A DNA stretch of 39,857 nt from Parvibaculum sp. (GTDB taxonomy: Bacteria; Pseudomonadota; Alphaproteobacteria; Parvibaculales; Parvibaculaceae). The notes under the pieces were generated by a model that ran no database searches, was not told where the DNA came from, and saw only the letters and a program-made list of their open reading frames with translations. The position numbers were made by a program, and so were the translations under genes. The stretch is taken from positions 1 to 39,857 of the forward strand of contig JAHBYK010000018.1 of the NCBI GenBank assembly GCA_019635965.1, read 5' to 3'. Below are positions 15,770 to 25,011 of the stretch, piece by piece; the stretch's first letter is position 1; each line of letters starts with the position of its first letter.

Positions 15770-16271
15770 ACCCGCAACGTCCGAGGCGCCTGGCGCCCTC
15801 CTTTCCCTTTTCTATCTCTTCGTCTTTCTGGCCCTTGTCTTCATGGTTGCAGCCGCCGGCGGCGCGATTACCGCGACCAGCGTAGATGGCTGGTACCAGA
15901 CATTGCAGAAACCCCCGCTTAATCCCGAGCCCTGGGTGTTCCCGATCGTCTGGAATCTTCTCTATTTCATGATGGCGATCGCCGCTTGGCTCGTTTGGCG
16001 ATCTGCCGGCAGTTTCGACAAAGCAGGCTTTGCGCTGGCTCTTTTCGGCGGTCAGCTCTCGCTGAATCTGGCATGGAGCATCGTATTCTTCGGCCTGCAG
16101 AGCCCTTGGCTCGGTGTTGCAGACATCATCATGCTGGATGCCGCCATCGCCGGCACCATAATGGCGTTCCTTGCCCACAGCCGTCTGGCGGCGCTGCTGC
16201 TGGTGCCTTATCTCGCATGGACACTTTTCGCCACTTACCTCACCATCGCGATTGCCGTGATCAACAGCTGA
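15759..16271 (+). CDS. tspO: TspO/MBR family membrane protein
   Basis: A 170-residue integral membrane protein of the TspO (tryptophan-rich sensory protein / peripheral benzodiazepine receptor) family. Five hydrophobic segments are visible. The family motif WYQTLQKPPLNPEPWVFPIVW (here W-Y then KPPLNPEPW) and the later NLAWSIVFFGLQSPWLG are clear. Rhodobacter TspO binds porphyrins and modulates pigment gene expression; here the role may be tetrapyrrole or stress related. It overlaps the DUF4170 gene by 11 bases, implying coupled translation. The 89-base gap after it has an AT-rich TATATT near 16307, a weak candidate promoter for msbA. Confidence 0.88.
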   Translation: MSTEPATSEAPGALLSLFYLFVFLALVFMVAAAGGAITATSVDGWYQTLQKPPLNPEPWVFPIVWNLLYFMMAIAAWLVWRSAGSFDKAGFALALFGGQLSLNLAWSIVFFGLQSPWLGVADIIMLDAAIAGTIMAFLAHSRLAALLLVPYLAWTLFATYLTIAIAVINS

Positions 16272-16360
16272 GAGCGCCCAAAACGCCAATTAAATTAGGG
16301 GGTTACTATATTTCGGCCTTTATGGCAGTGCATGGCGGTCCGTGATATTGTCCGCGCAAG

Positions 16361-18280
16361 ATGCATACCGGGCGGTCAGCGAGCGCCCGCCAGAGACAGG
16401 CCAGAATGCCGAACACGACGAACGAAACATCCAGCCGCCCGACAGCAAAGGGCGCCGGATCAGATGCGACAAGTGCTGCCCTTCCCACCGTTGACCTTTC
16501 GCTGGGCGAGGTCATTTCGCGGATGGCTCAGGAGTACCTGAAGCCTCATTGGAAGCTGGCCGCAGTGGCGCTTCTGGCCAGCATGGTGGTTGCAGGCGCA
16601 ACCGGCGCAGTGCCCGTGCTTATCAAGCATGCTCTCGACAATATTGTCGGCACGGATGCCTGGATGCTTTTGCTGGTCGCATGCGCTGCCATTGCCGCCA
16701 CCACCGTTCAGGCGATTGGCACCTATGTCGCCCGCTCCAACATGGCCACGATCGGCCAGCTGATCGTTTCCACCGTTCAGAAACAGATGTTTTCACGCAT
16801 CATGCACGCCGATCTTGCCTGGGTATCCAGAACCCATTCGGGTCGGTTTCTGTCCAGCTTTCTTTATGATGCAAATCGAATCCGGGACAGCATCACCGTC
16901 ACGGTGATCGATCTCGGCCAGAACCTATTCACGGTTATCGCGTTGATCGGTGCCATGTTCTGGCTCAACTGGCAGCTTGCTCTTATCGGCAGCACGATCA
17001 TCCCCTTTGTCGGCTTTCTCGTGAGAAGGCTCGGACGGAGAACCCGCAAGGCAACACAACGCAACCTCGAAGGGTCCGGCGACCTGACCGCCGTCATTTC
17101 CGAAGCTCTCAAGGGCATTCGCGTCGTCAAGGCGTATGACCAGGAGGAGACGGAAATTTCCCGTGCGAGCAGCACCATCGACCATGTCCGCACGACCGCC
17201 CTCAAGGCAATCAGAAGCCGCAACATGGCAAGCCCGATCACCGGGATGCTGTCGGGTATAGGGATTGCAGCCGTCATCTATTTCGGTGGAAGGAGCGTTC
17301 AGACCGGATTTCTCACCATTGGCGACCTTGGTGGATTTCTTTCAGCGATGCTGCTTGCCTATGAGCCTCTCAAGAAGCTCGCCAATACCCAGACGCTGAT
17401 GCACGAGGGTGCAGCCGCTGCGTCGCGTATCTTCCCGATTCTCGATATCGAACCTTCCATCACCGTCCCTTCCGGCGCAAAGCCGCTAACGGTGACAGAC
17501 GGAAACATCCGTTTCGAGAATGTGCATTTCCATTATGGCGACGGCACTCCGGCGCTGAATGGCATCGATATCGAGATTCCAAAGGGACATACGGTAGCAC
17601 TTGTCGGGCCGTCCGGCGCAGGCAAGAGCACGATCCTCAACCTCGTGCCGCGCTTCTATGATCCGACGGAAGGAAGGATCCTGATCGATGGTCAGGATGT
17701 CCGGAGCGTCACGCTGTCCTCACTGCGCGCCGCGAGCTCGCTCGTAACCCAGGACCCTTTCCTGTTCGACGATACAATTCGCGCCAATATCGCCTATGGC
17801 ACCTCTCATGCAACGGATGCGGAAATCGAGGCGGCGGCGAGAAACGCGGCGGCGCACGACTTTATCTTGGCCTTGCCCGAGGGTTACGACACAATGGTTG
17901 GCGAGGCCGGTTTCAAACTGTCCGGCGGCCAGCGGCAGCGTATCGCGATCGCCCGCGCCATGCTGAAGGATGCGGCCATCCTGCTGCTTGATGAAGCAAC
18001 TTCTGCACTTGATACCGCCTCCGAACTGCAGGTTCAGAGCGCCCTGACCAGACTGATGCAGGGCCGTACAACACTTGTCATTGCGCATCGGCTATCGACC
18101 ATCAAACATGCCAACATGATCTGCGTCATCGACGCAGGACGGGTCGTTGAACGTGGAACACATGATGAACTGGTTGCGAAGGGCGGTCTTTATGCCGAGC
18201 TTTCGCGCTCGCAATTCATCGCTGAACCCGCTCCCGGGCCGGTCAAGGACGATCCTGCCGTCGCAGTTGCCGGGGAATGA
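16361..18280 (+). CDS. msbA: MsbA-type lipid A/lipid ABC exporter (fused membrane and ATPase domains)
   Basis: A 639-residue ABC exporter half-transporter, working as a homodimer to flip core-lipid A across the inner membrane. A six-helix membrane domain occupies about residues 60-350. The nucleotide-binding domain has Walker A GPSGAGKST (416-424), LSGGQ (520-524), Walker B LLLDE (541-545) and the switch His576. A hydrophilic Ser/Thr-rich N-terminus of about 45 residues is unusual. ATG at 16361 or at 16406 (624 residues) are both possible starts; neither has a strong ribosome site. The following acyltransferase, waaA, lpxK and lpxL-type genes support a lipid A role over a drug exporter. Confidence 0.87.
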   Translation: MHTGRSASARQRQARMPNTTNETSSRPTAKGAGSDATSAALPTVDLSLGEVISRMAQEYLKPHWKLAAVALLASMVVAGATGAVPVLIKHALDNIVGTDAWMLLLVACAAIAATTVQAIGTYVARSNMATIGQLIVSTVQKQMFSRIMHADLAWVSRTHSGRFLSSFLYDANRIRDSITVTVIDLGQNLFTVIALIGAMFWLNWQLALIGSTIIPFVGFLVRRLGRRTRKATQRNLEGSGDLTAVISEALKGIRVVKAYDQEETEISRASSTIDHVRTTALKAIRSRNMASPITGMLSGIGIAAVIYFGGRSVQTGFLTIGDLGGFLSAMLLAYEPLKKLANTQTLMHEGAAAASRIFPILDIEPSITVPSGAKPLTVTDGNIRFENVHFHYGDGTPALNGIDIEIPKGHTVALVGPSGAGKSTILNLVPRFYDPTEGRILIDGQDVRSVTLSSLRAASSLVTQDPFLFDDTIRANIAYGTSHATDAEIEAAARNAAAHDFILALPEGYDTMVGEAGFKLSGGQRQRIAIARAMLKDAAILLLDEATSALDTASELQVQSALTRLMQGRTTLVIAHRLSTIKHANMICVIDAGRVVERGTHDELVAKGGLYAELSRSQFIAEPAPGPVKDDPAVAVAGE

Positions 18281-18286
18281 GCTTCA

Positions 18287-19033
18287 ATGTCGATTGCGAA
18301 GAAATTTTTGAAGAGCAGTGCCTTTACGACATTCATAGCCTGGCTGATTGCGCTTTTCATCAAGCTGGTTCGCCGGACCGGGCGTTTTGAAATCCGGCGC
18401 GGCGAAATCGCGGCAAGTTTCTGGGCGGACGACAAGCCATTCGTCGCCGCCACCTGGCACGGTCAGAATATGATCCTGCCGACGTTCTGGCATAACTGGC
18501 GCGAGATGCGGATTCTGGTTTCGCGGCACGGCGATGGCGAAATCGTTGCCGGTGTCATGCATTTTCTCGGTGTCGGCACCATCCGAGGGGCAGGCGTGCC
18601 GAAGGGCGAGGAACGCCTTCACAAGCAAAAGGGAAAGGGCGGCGCCGGCGCATTACGCGCGATGGTGCGTGCGCTTGGCGAGAACATTTCGATCGGCCTG
18701 ACCGCCGATCTGCCGCCCGGGCCTGCACGGCAGGCGGGAGAAGGCATCGTCATGCTGGCACGGCTTTCCGGCCGCCCCATCGTGCCTGTCGCTGCAACGA
18801 CACGGGCGCGCATCCGGCTGAACAACTGGGATAGCTTCACGATCAATCTGCCTTTTTCCAGGGGCGCTCTTGTCTGGGGCGAGCCGATTTATGTGCCGCG
18901 GGATGCCACGCCGGAAGAAATCGAAATTGCACGTCAGCGTGTGGAGGACGGGCTCAATGCTGTCGCCGCTGAAGCTGAAGAGATCTGTGGCCGCGCGGGG
19001 GCTTCGAGCGGCCAGGGAGCGGCAGCGCATTGA
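18287..19033 (+). CDS. DUF374 lysophospholipid acyltransferase-like protein
   Basis: A 248-residue protein of the DUF374 group, related to LPLAT/LpxL acyltransferases. A single N-terminal hydrophobic segment (about 12-30) would anchor it in the inner membrane. Family features are AATWHGQNMILP, a His-Asp pair in VSRHGDGEIV, the RGAG segment and TADLPPGPARQAGEG. In alphaproteobacteria it commonly precedes waaA, as here, and probably adds an acyl chain to lipid A or a related lipid; this is not proved. It begins six bases after msbA, and its TGA overlaps the TTG start of waaA. Confidence 0.83.
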   Translation: MSIAKKFLKSSAFTTFIAWLIALFIKLVRRTGRFEIRRGEIAASFWADDKPFVAATWHGQNMILPTFWHNWREMRILVSRHGDGEIVAGVMHFLGVGTIRGAGVPKGEERLHKQKGKGGAGALRAMVRALGENISIGLTADLPPGPARQAGEGIVMLARLSGRPIVPVAATTRARIRLNNWDSFTINLPFSRGALVWGEPIYVPRDATPEEIEIARQRVEDGLNAVAAEAEEICGRAGASSGQGAAAH

Positions 19034-20358
19034 ACCGCCCGGCCCATATGGAAGAAAGGCCTTCGTCCTTGGCGATGCCATTCTACCGCCTGATGACGCG
19101 GGCATTGGCACCGGCCGTGCCAGCCTTGCTTTCCCGGCGGGAGGCACGAGGCAAGGAAGATCCGGCGCGGCGTAGCGAGCGTCTGGGGATTGCGTCCATA
19201 CAACGCCCCACAGGTGTTCTCATCTGGATTCACGCGGCGAGCGTTGGAGAATCCCTTTCGGTTCTACCGTTGATCGAACGCCTCCTTTCGGATGCGTCTT
19301 CCCCTCACATTCTCATCACGACAGGCACACTCACCTCCGCGAAGCTTATGCGGGAACGGCTGCCCCAGAAGGCAATTCATCAGTTTGTGCCGCTCGACCA
19401 CCCTACCTATTGCGCCCGATTCCTCGATCATTGGCAGCCCGATCTTGGCGTCTGGGTTGAGTCGGAGTTCTGGCCGAACCTCATTGTGGAATCCAGCGAA
19501 AGAAAAATCCCTCTCGCGCTCATCAACGCACGGATTACCGAACGTTCATTTCGTAACTGGAAACGGGCGCCCGCCTTCATTGCCAATCTGCTTTCGCGGT
19601 TCAGCATCTTGATGGCTCAGGACAACGCGAGCGCGGAGCGGCTGCGCAAGCTGGGCGCCTATAGCGTGTCGGAGCCGGGAAACCTCAAGCATGATGCTTC
19701 TCCGCTCACCTATGATCCGGCCGAATTGGCCCGACTTCGGGCATTGACGGTCATGCGCCCGATCTGGCTTGCCAGCAATACGCATGAGGGCGAGGAACGT
19801 GCTGCCGCAGCGGTTCATCGCCGTCTGGCTCCGCGTCATAGCGGCCTTCTTACGGTCATCGTTCCCCGTCATCCTGCCCGAGGCGCTGCAATCCTGCGCG
19901 AGCTCCGTGCCAGCGGACTTTCGGTCGCTTGCCGTTCAAAAGGTGAGGCTATTTCGGAGCACACGGAAATCTATCTCGGTGACACGTTAGGGGAGATGGG
20001 ACTCTTTTATTCTCTCTGCGATACAGCTTTTATTGGAGGCACGCTCAGCGAAACGGGAGGCCACAATCCTTTTGAGGCGGCAAGGCTTGGTTGTGCCATT
20101 GTTGCGGGGACATCCGATTTCAATTTCGCTGAAGTCTATGCCCTATTCTGCGCAAGCGGGGCTATGTGGCGGGTTGCCGATGAAGCCGAATTGAGTGGTG
20201 CGATCGACATGCTTCTGAGCGATGGCAATTTACGCCGTCGAATGTCCGAGGCGGCGATGGGGCTTGCCAGCTCCGGAAGCGGCGCAACCTTGCGCACCGC
20301 CGAGTCATTGCTTTCGCTTCTGCCTGGGCGCGCGCGAGAGGGCGGCGGCCATGCGTGA
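19030..20358 (+). CDS. waaA: 3-deoxy-D-manno-octulosonic acid (Kdo) transferase WaaA
   Basis: A 442-residue GT-B glycosyltransferase that moves Kdo from CMP-Kdo to the lipid A precursor at the inner membrane. Diagnostic stretches are IWIHAASVGES with catalytic-type Glu74, TGTLTSAKLM, FVPLDHP, VWVESEFWPNLI, INARITERSF, NLKHD and the C-terminal FIGGTLSETGGHNPFEAA. The start is taken as TTG at 19030, overlapping the previous stop, with GGGAG ten bases upstream; ATG at 19048 or 19075 is possible, so the N-terminus is uncertain by up to 15 residues. It overlaps lpxK by 8 bases. Confidence 0.92.
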   Translation: MNRPAHMEERPSSLAMPFYRLMTRALAPAVPALLSRREARGKEDPARRSERLGIASIQRPTGVLIWIHAASVGESLSVLPLIERLLSDASSPHILITTGTLTSAKLMRERLPQKAIHQFVPLDHPTYCARFLDHWQPDLGVWVESEFWPNLIVESSERKIPLALINARITERSFRNWKRAPAFIANLLSRFSILMAQDNASAERLRKLGAYSVSEPGNLKHDASPLTYDPAELARLRALTVMRPIWLASNTHEGEERAAAAVHRRLAPRHSGLLTVIVPRHPARGAAILRELRASGLSVACRSKGEAISEHTEIYLGDTLGEMGLFYSLCDTAFIGGTLSETGGHNPFEAARLGCAIVAGTSDFNFAEVYALFCASGAMWRVADEAELSGAIDMLLSDGNLRRRMSEAAMGLASSGSGATLRTAESLLSLLPGRAREGGGHA

Positions 20359-21385
20359 ACCCCGCTTCTGGTACCCTGAAAAGCGAAATTCGGCTTCTCT
20401 GGCCGCGCACCTGCTGACGCCAGCCGGTTATCTCTACGGACTTGCAGGCCGCATAAGGCGCCGCTCGAAAAAGCCGGAACGGGCGGCTGTCCCCATTATC
20501 TGCGTCGGCAACATTACAGCTGGTGGAGCCGGCAAAACGCCTGTCGCCATAGCCATCGCCTCACATCTCATCAGCAAGGGCGAGCAGGTTCATTTTCTCA
20601 CGAGAGGATATGGGGGGCGCGAGGTCGGCCCGATCCGTGTCGATCCCAGGCACCATGGCGCCGAAGATGTCGGCGATGAGCCGCTGCTTCTGGCGCAATT
20701 GGCGCCCACATGGGTCGCCGCAAACCGGCCAGAAGGCGCCGCAGCAGCTGTGCGCGGCGGTGCGCGACTCATTGTCATGGATGATGGTTTTCAGAACCCT
20801 TCGCTTATCAAGGATTTCTCCATCCTTGTCGTCGATGCGGCATCAGGCATCGGAAATGGCCGGCTGATACCGGCAGGCCCCTTGCGCGAACGGCTGGACG
20901 ATGCACTCGCCCGCGCGAATGCCATCGTCATAACCGGACGCGGTCACGCTGCAGATGGAATTGCCGCACGGGCAAGAGCGCGCGCGGTTCCAGTGTTCAA
21001 TTCGATCATCCGGCCGCCCTCATCGATCAAGTTGGAGCCGGGCCCATATGTCGCCTTTGCGGGGATTGGCCGGCCGGAAAAGTTTTTCAGAACACTGCGG
21101 GATATAGGAATCGAAGTCGCGGATGAAATTTCATTTCCGGATCATCATGTCTTCAGCGACCGCGATGCCCGTGCATTGCTTGTGCGCGCACGCGAGCTAG
21201 GCGCACATCTCATCACCACAGAGAAAGATGCGGCGCGCCTCGCACACGCCGCAACAGCAAGTCCGCGCGCCAGGCTTGCCGAAGCAGTCGTAACGCTTCC
21301 GGTCCATGCGCTGATTGCGGATATGGACAGATTGATGGTTCTTCTCGTAGATGCGGTTGCTCGCGCAAGACATGGCAGGAACTGA
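20351..21385 (+). CDS. lpxK: tetraacyldisaccharide 4'-kinase LpxK
   Basis: A 344-residue inner-membrane-associated P-loop kinase that phosphorylates the 4' position of the lipid A disaccharide. P-loop GNITAGGAGKTP lies at 53-64. Other family motifs are FLTRGYGGR, GDEPLLLA, VMDDGFQN, IPAGPLRE and the C-terminal FPDHHVF with LITTEKDAARL. The ATG at 20351 overlaps the end of waaA and is chosen because it gives the common FWYP N-terminus (MREPRFWYP). The lpxL-type gene follows 39 bases later. Confidence 0.93.
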   Translation: MREPRFWYPEKRNSASLAAHLLTPAGYLYGLAGRIRRRSKKPERAAVPIICVGNITAGGAGKTPVAIAIASHLISKGEQVHFLTRGYGGREVGPIRVDPRHHGAEDVGDEPLLLAQLAPTWVAANRPEGAAAAVRGGARLIVMDDGFQNPSLIKDFSILVVDAASGIGNGRLIPAGPLRERLDDALARANAIVITGRGHAADGIAARARARAVPVFNSIIRPPSSIKLEPGPYVAFAGIGRPEKFFRTLRDIGIEVADEISFPDHHVFSDRDARALLVRARELGAHLITTEKDAARLAHAATASPRARLAEAVVTLPVHALIADMDRLMVLLVDAVARARHGRN

Positions 21386-21424
21386 TATGAATGCTTTCCT
21401 GCGTGGAATGAAGACACAACGAGC

Positions 21425-22348
21425 ATGAGTCTAAAGAACAAGGTCAAACATCTCGCCGAGTATGCCGGCCTGCGGCTCGCGATCTGTTTTTTTGGCGCGA
21501 TGAGCGTCGATCGCGCCTCCGCTTTCGGTGGGTGGATCGGCCGCACGATCGGTCCGAAAGTCGGCATATCGAAGAGGGCACGGCATAATATTTCACTGGC
21601 CTTGCCAGACCTGAATCCGCGCGATGTCGAACGTATCGTCATCGGCATGTGGGACAATCTCGGCAGAACGATCGGGGAGTATGCGCATCTGCCGGTGTTT
21701 GCAAGGCCTGAGGAGCGCCATCGTCTTGAGGTTGTACACGCCGGTCTTCTGCGTGCCTTGGCTGCTTCGAACAACGGCGCTGTTTTCATTTCAGGCCATT
21801 TCGCCAACTGGGAACTGCTGCCGGTCGTCATGCACTTTGAACACCTCTCAGGCGGCGAGGTGTACCGGCATGCCAACAACCCCTATGTCAACGACTGGCT
21901 TATCCGGTTGCGTCAGACCGTGACACATGCTGAGCAAATTCCGAAAGGACCGTTGGGCGCCCGAACGATCATCCGGCTGATGAAGGAAAACAAGTTCATC
22001 GCCATGCTGACGGATCAGAAGATGAACGATGGCGTAGAGGCTAGGTTCTTCGGGCTCCGTGCCATGTCGCCCTCTGCGCCGGCCGGGCTCGCCATACGTT
22101 ACAACACGCCGATCGTTCCTGCCTTTATAGAACGCCTCGAAGGTGCGCATTTCCGGGTCACCGTATATGATCCGATTGTCGCCCGGCAGGACGCCGAACC
22201 GGGCGCAGAGCTTTTGCGGATAACTCAGGAGATCAACGACTTTCTTGAAGCGCGCATCCGCGAGCGGCCGGAGCAATGGCTCTGGCTTCATGACCGGTGG
22301 TCCGACAAGCAATGGACCCAGCGGAAAAAGCTGGCTCAGCGGGGCTGA
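21425..22348 (+). CDS. lipid A lauroyl-type acyltransferase (LpxL/HtrB family)
   Basis: A 307-residue membrane-anchored acyltransferase that adds a secondary acyl chain to Kdo-lipid A or a related precursor. It has the catalytic HX4E motif HFANWE (His125, Glu130), the following GGEVYR segment, the MLTDQKMNDGV block, and the ending RPEQWLWLHDRW that is typical of LpxL/LpxM. An N-terminal hydrophobic stretch lies near 14-26. It ends the row msbA-DUF374-waaA-lpxK, and its place supports the lipid A role. Acyl-chain specificity is not predictable here. Confidence 0.9.
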   Translation: MSLKNKVKHLAEYAGLRLAICFFGAMSVDRASAFGGWIGRTIGPKVGISKRARHNISLALPDLNPRDVERIVIGMWDNLGRTIGEYAHLPVFARPEERHRLEVVHAGLLRALAASNNGAVFISGHFANWELLPVVMHFEHLSGGEVYRHANNPYVNDWLIRLRQTVTHAEQIPKGPLGARTIIRLMKENKFIAMLTDQKMNDGVEARFFGLRAMSPSAPAGLAIRYNTPIVPAFIERLEGAHFRVTVYDPIVARQDAEPGAELLRITQEINDFLEARIRERPEQWLWLHDRWSDKQWTQRKKLAQRG

Positions 22349-22354
22349 TCCAAA

Positions 22355-23185
22355 TCAGTTGCCGCCTGTTGCGGCATCTGAAGAGGGCATCGGCCCGACG
22401 AGCCGTTCCGGGTCGAGCCAGGCTCCGCGCCAGTAGAGGCCCCAATGGAGATGGGGGCCGGTCGCCCTGCCTGTACCGCCGACGGCGCCAAGCACATCGC
22501 CCTGTTCAACACGATCACCCGCCTTCACATCAATCCGGCTCATATGCATCATCAAGCTGGTGACGCCTTGACCGTGGTCGAGAAAGACGAGACCACCCTC
22601 AAAATACATGTCCATATCCGCTAGCGTTACTACACCGCCGGCGGGTGCCACGATTGGAGTACCTGTGGGAGCCGCAACATCAACGCCATAATGCGGACGT
22701 CGGGGTTCGCCATTGTAGTAACGCTGCGATCCGAATACGCCCGAGACCGGTCCCGTGGCGGGCCAGATGAATCCTTCGCGGAACCAGCTCCCTTCCGCAC
22801 GCGTCTTGCGCGCTTCGTTCTTCACACGGGTGCTGCGCGCGATAGCTTCCATGGCCTCGGGCGGCGGTGTTACGAATTTCTGGGGAACCCCTTCGACACG
22901 CTGGATCTTCCACTCGCGCGGCGCAATGGAAAGGTTACGTTCCAAGATCTCGCCACCGGGCAGATTCACGACGAGCTTTGCGGTCGTGCCGTGGTCGCGG
23001 TCTAAGCCGAAAGCGAAAATACCATCTTCATCGATATCGAGGACCGTTCCATCCAGAACAGCGGTTGCCCCGGGAACGGCCTTGCCGATAACGAGACCGC
23101 CCTGCTCAAGATTTCCGTCCAGTTCCAGCGCCGCAGCCGGGAATGCCAGCACCAGAGAAAACGCCAGGGCGGCAAGAGCTTTCAT
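22355..23185 (-). CDS. secreted M23 (LytM-type) peptidase
   Basis: A 276-residue periplasmic protein with a signal peptide (MKALAALAFSLVLAFPAAA, cut near residue 19). The C-terminal LytM domain holds zinc and catalytic residues His165 and Asp169 (HYGVDV), His214, and His245/His247 (GPHLHWG). The full set suggests an active peptidoglycan endopeptidase rather than a degenerate activator. The region 20-130 is a beta-rich domain without a known motif. Its start overlaps the DUF2093 stop by four bases, and it lies in the minus-strand row xseA-DUF2093-M23. Confidence 0.9.
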   Translation of the reverse strand: MKALAALAFSLVLAFPAAALELDGNLEQGGLVIGKAVPGATAVLDGTVLDIDEDGIFAFGLDRDHGTTAKLVVNLPGGEILERNLSIAPREWKIQRVEGVPQKFVTPPPEAMEAIARSTRVKNEARKTRAEGSWFREGFIWPATGPVSGVFGSQRYYNGEPRRPHYGVDVAAPTGTPIVAPAGGVVTLADMDMYFEGGLVFLDHGQGVTSLMMHMSRIDVKAGDRVEQGDVLGAVGGTGRATGPHLHWGLYWRGAWLDPERLVGPMPSSDAATGGN

Positions 23186-23400
23186 GCCTTACCCCTGATT
23201 TCCTGCATGCGCTTCAGCGATGCCTCGGGCGTTGCATAAGCCTCCTGCAGATCCACATTCCAGTAGCGCAGATCGTCGAGCGGGATTTGCATGCCTGTTA
23301 CCGCACAGATGACATAAGCACCGGGCTTCACAACGTGATACTCACCGTCGCCGTAAACGAGCTCCGCTTCGCCGCCGCTTATCTTGTCGATCCTGTTCAT
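23182..23400 (-). CDS. DUF2093 family protein
   Basis: A 72-residue protein of the alphaproteobacterial DUF2093 family, function unknown. Conserved stretches are AELVYGDGEYHVVKPGAYV, CAVTGMQIPLDDLRYWNV and LQEAYATPEAS. The ATG at 23400 has AGAGG eight bases upstream; an in-frame TTG at 23406 is too close to it. It overlaps the M23 peptidase gene by four bases and follows xseA by 46 bases. The lone Cys-x-x-x-G segment does not form a metal site. Confidence 0.82.
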   Translation of the reverse strand: MNRIDKISGGEAELVYGDGEYHVVKPGAYVICAVTGMQIPLDDLRYWNVDLQEAYATPEASLKRMQEIRGKA

Positions 23401-23446
23401 TTGCAATACCTCTTTTTCGGTACTCTAACCCTTCGTGCAGCACCGA

Positions 23447-24877
23447 TCAAAGCAGCGTTCCCTGAGTGTCGGTTGTCTTTCTTGATACCGGCTTTTTGCG
23501 CTCAGTCACGGCGGGCGAAGGGCCGGCCACGGCGACTCCGAGCCGGTCAGCGGCAAACTCGATTTCCAGTGAGGCACCGGCTGTCTGTCCTGCGCCGGTA
23601 CGGATGGGCCTGCCTGTGGCGTCACGCACCACGGCATATCCCCGTTTCAGGACACCATGATAGGAGTAGCTTTCGAGGAGCTTTCCAGAACCATCCAGTC
23701 TGCGGCCGAGATCGGAAATCTGCCGCTTGCTGGCGTGGTCGAGCCTTTCTGCGAGTTTCGGCAGGACCTTTCGTTCATTCGCAATCTTCACCCGGATCGG
23801 CTGCGGCGAGAGCCTGCCTGCAATCCCGTCCAGCCTCGCGCGCTTTACCTCCGCTGCGCGGGTCAGCGCGCGGGTGAGCCTCTCCGCCGCCGTGTCGAAG
23901 CGCTGTCGCGGCAGGGCCAGCATATCCTGTAGTCGAGGCAAACCGCGGGCGAGGCCGCGAAGCTGCGATCGGGCATTTTCAATCAGCCGGGTTTCGGCGC
24001 GCATCAGCCGTGTCGTCCGATCGCGAACATCGGTGACGAGTTCGGCACGCACAGGTACGGCCATCTCGGCCGCGGCTGTCGGCGTTGGCGCACGGCGGTC
24101 AGACGCAAAGTCTATCAGAGTCGTATCCGTCTCGTGGCCAACGGCGGAAATGAGAGGAATCGCGCTTTCCGCCGCTGCACGCACAACGACTTCCTCGTTG
24201 AAAGACCAGAGATCCTCGATCGAGCCTCCGCCGCGCGCGACGATCAGCACGTCAGGTCGCGGAATCGCCCCGCCCTTTTCCATCGCATTGAAACCGCGAA
24301 TTGCTGCCGCCACTTCAGCTGCGCTCGTCTCCCCCTGAACGCGCACGGGCCAGACAAGAACATGGCGCGGGAAGCGATCTTCAAGGCGATGCAGAATATC
24401 TCGAATAACGGCGCCGGTCGGACTCGTTACCACACCAATCACTTCAGGCAGATAGGGAAGTGCGCGCTTGCGCTCGGCGGCAAAGAGACCTTCGGCGGCG
24501 AGCTTCTTGCGCCGCTCTTCCAGTAGTGCCATTAGCGCGCCGACACCGGCCGGCTCAAGATGCTCGATCACAATCTGATATTTCGAGCTGCCGGGAAAGG
24601 TGGTGAGCTTGCCGGTCGCAATCACTTCCATGCCTTCTTCGGGCCTGAAGCGCAGCTTGCCGAAGCTCCCCTTCCAAATCACGGCGTCGATCCGGGCCTT
24701 GTCGTCTTTCAGTCCGAAATAGCAATGACCCGAGGAATGGGGCCCGCGATAGCCGGTGACTTCGCCGCGAACCCGGACATGCCCGAAGGTTTCCTCCACC
24801 GTGCGTTTCAACGCGAAGGAAATCTCGCTCACTGAATATTCATGAGCATTGTTGGCGGCACTTTCCGGAGGGGTCAT
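23447..24877 (-). CDS. xseA: exodeoxyribonuclease VII large subunit XseA
   Basis: The large catalytic subunit of exonuclease VII, which with XseB degrades single-stranded DNA to oligonucleotides. The 476-residue product has an N-terminal OB-fold ([21 protein letters not shown], here [17 protein letters not shown] and [18 protein letters not shown]) and the core motifs [21 protein letters not shown] in pieces ([18 protein letters not shown]), [36 protein letters not shown] and [10 protein letters not shown] coiled-coil region follows and the end is [16 protein letters not shown]. The ATG at 24877 is preferred to a GC-biased extension up to 24967. XseB is not in the window. Confidence 0.92.
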   Translation of the reverse strand: MTPPESAANNAHEYSVSEISFALKRTVEETFGHVRVRGEVTGYRGPHSSGHCYFGLKDDKARIDAVIWKGSFGKLRFRPEEGMEVIATGKLTTFPGSSKYQIVIEHLEPAGVGALMALLEERRKKLAAEGLFAAERKRALPYLPEVIGVVTSPTGAVIRDILHRLEDRFPRHVLVWPVRVQGETSAAEVAAAIRGFNAMEKGGAIPRPDVLIVARGGGSIEDLWSFNEEVVVRAAAESAIPLISAVGHETDTTLIDFASDRRAPTPTAAAEMAVPVRAELVTDVRDRTTRLMRAETRLIENARSQLRGLARGLPRLQDMLALPRQRFDTAAERLTRALTRAAEVKRARLDGIAGRLSPQPIRVKIANERKVLPKLAERLDHASKRQISDLGRRLDGSGKLLESYSYHGVLKRGYAVVRDATGRPIRTGAGQTAGASLEIEFAADRLGVAVAGPSPAVTERKKPVSRKTTDTQGTLL

Positions 24878-24920
24878 CTTGCTCTTTTCTGGCGCTGCTA
24901 CGGACGGGCCCAGCCCCGGT

Positions 24921-24948
24921 TTGCCGGAGCGGGGCCCCATGTTACAAG
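24921..24948 (+). promoter_or_regulatory. possible purD promoter
   Basis: TTGCCG at 24921-24926 and TACAAG at 24943-24948 are spaced by 16 bases in the 134-base divergent gap between xseA and purD. The -10 match is modest (4 of 6). Nothing else is clear in the gap beyond GC-rich inverted repeats near 24911-24938. Confidence 0.3.
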
Positions 24949-25011
24949 GGGGCCCTTCGCGCCCCAACCCCTAGCCGGGCGGGCCTGAACGAATTCCAGG
25001 GGACCGTACCC

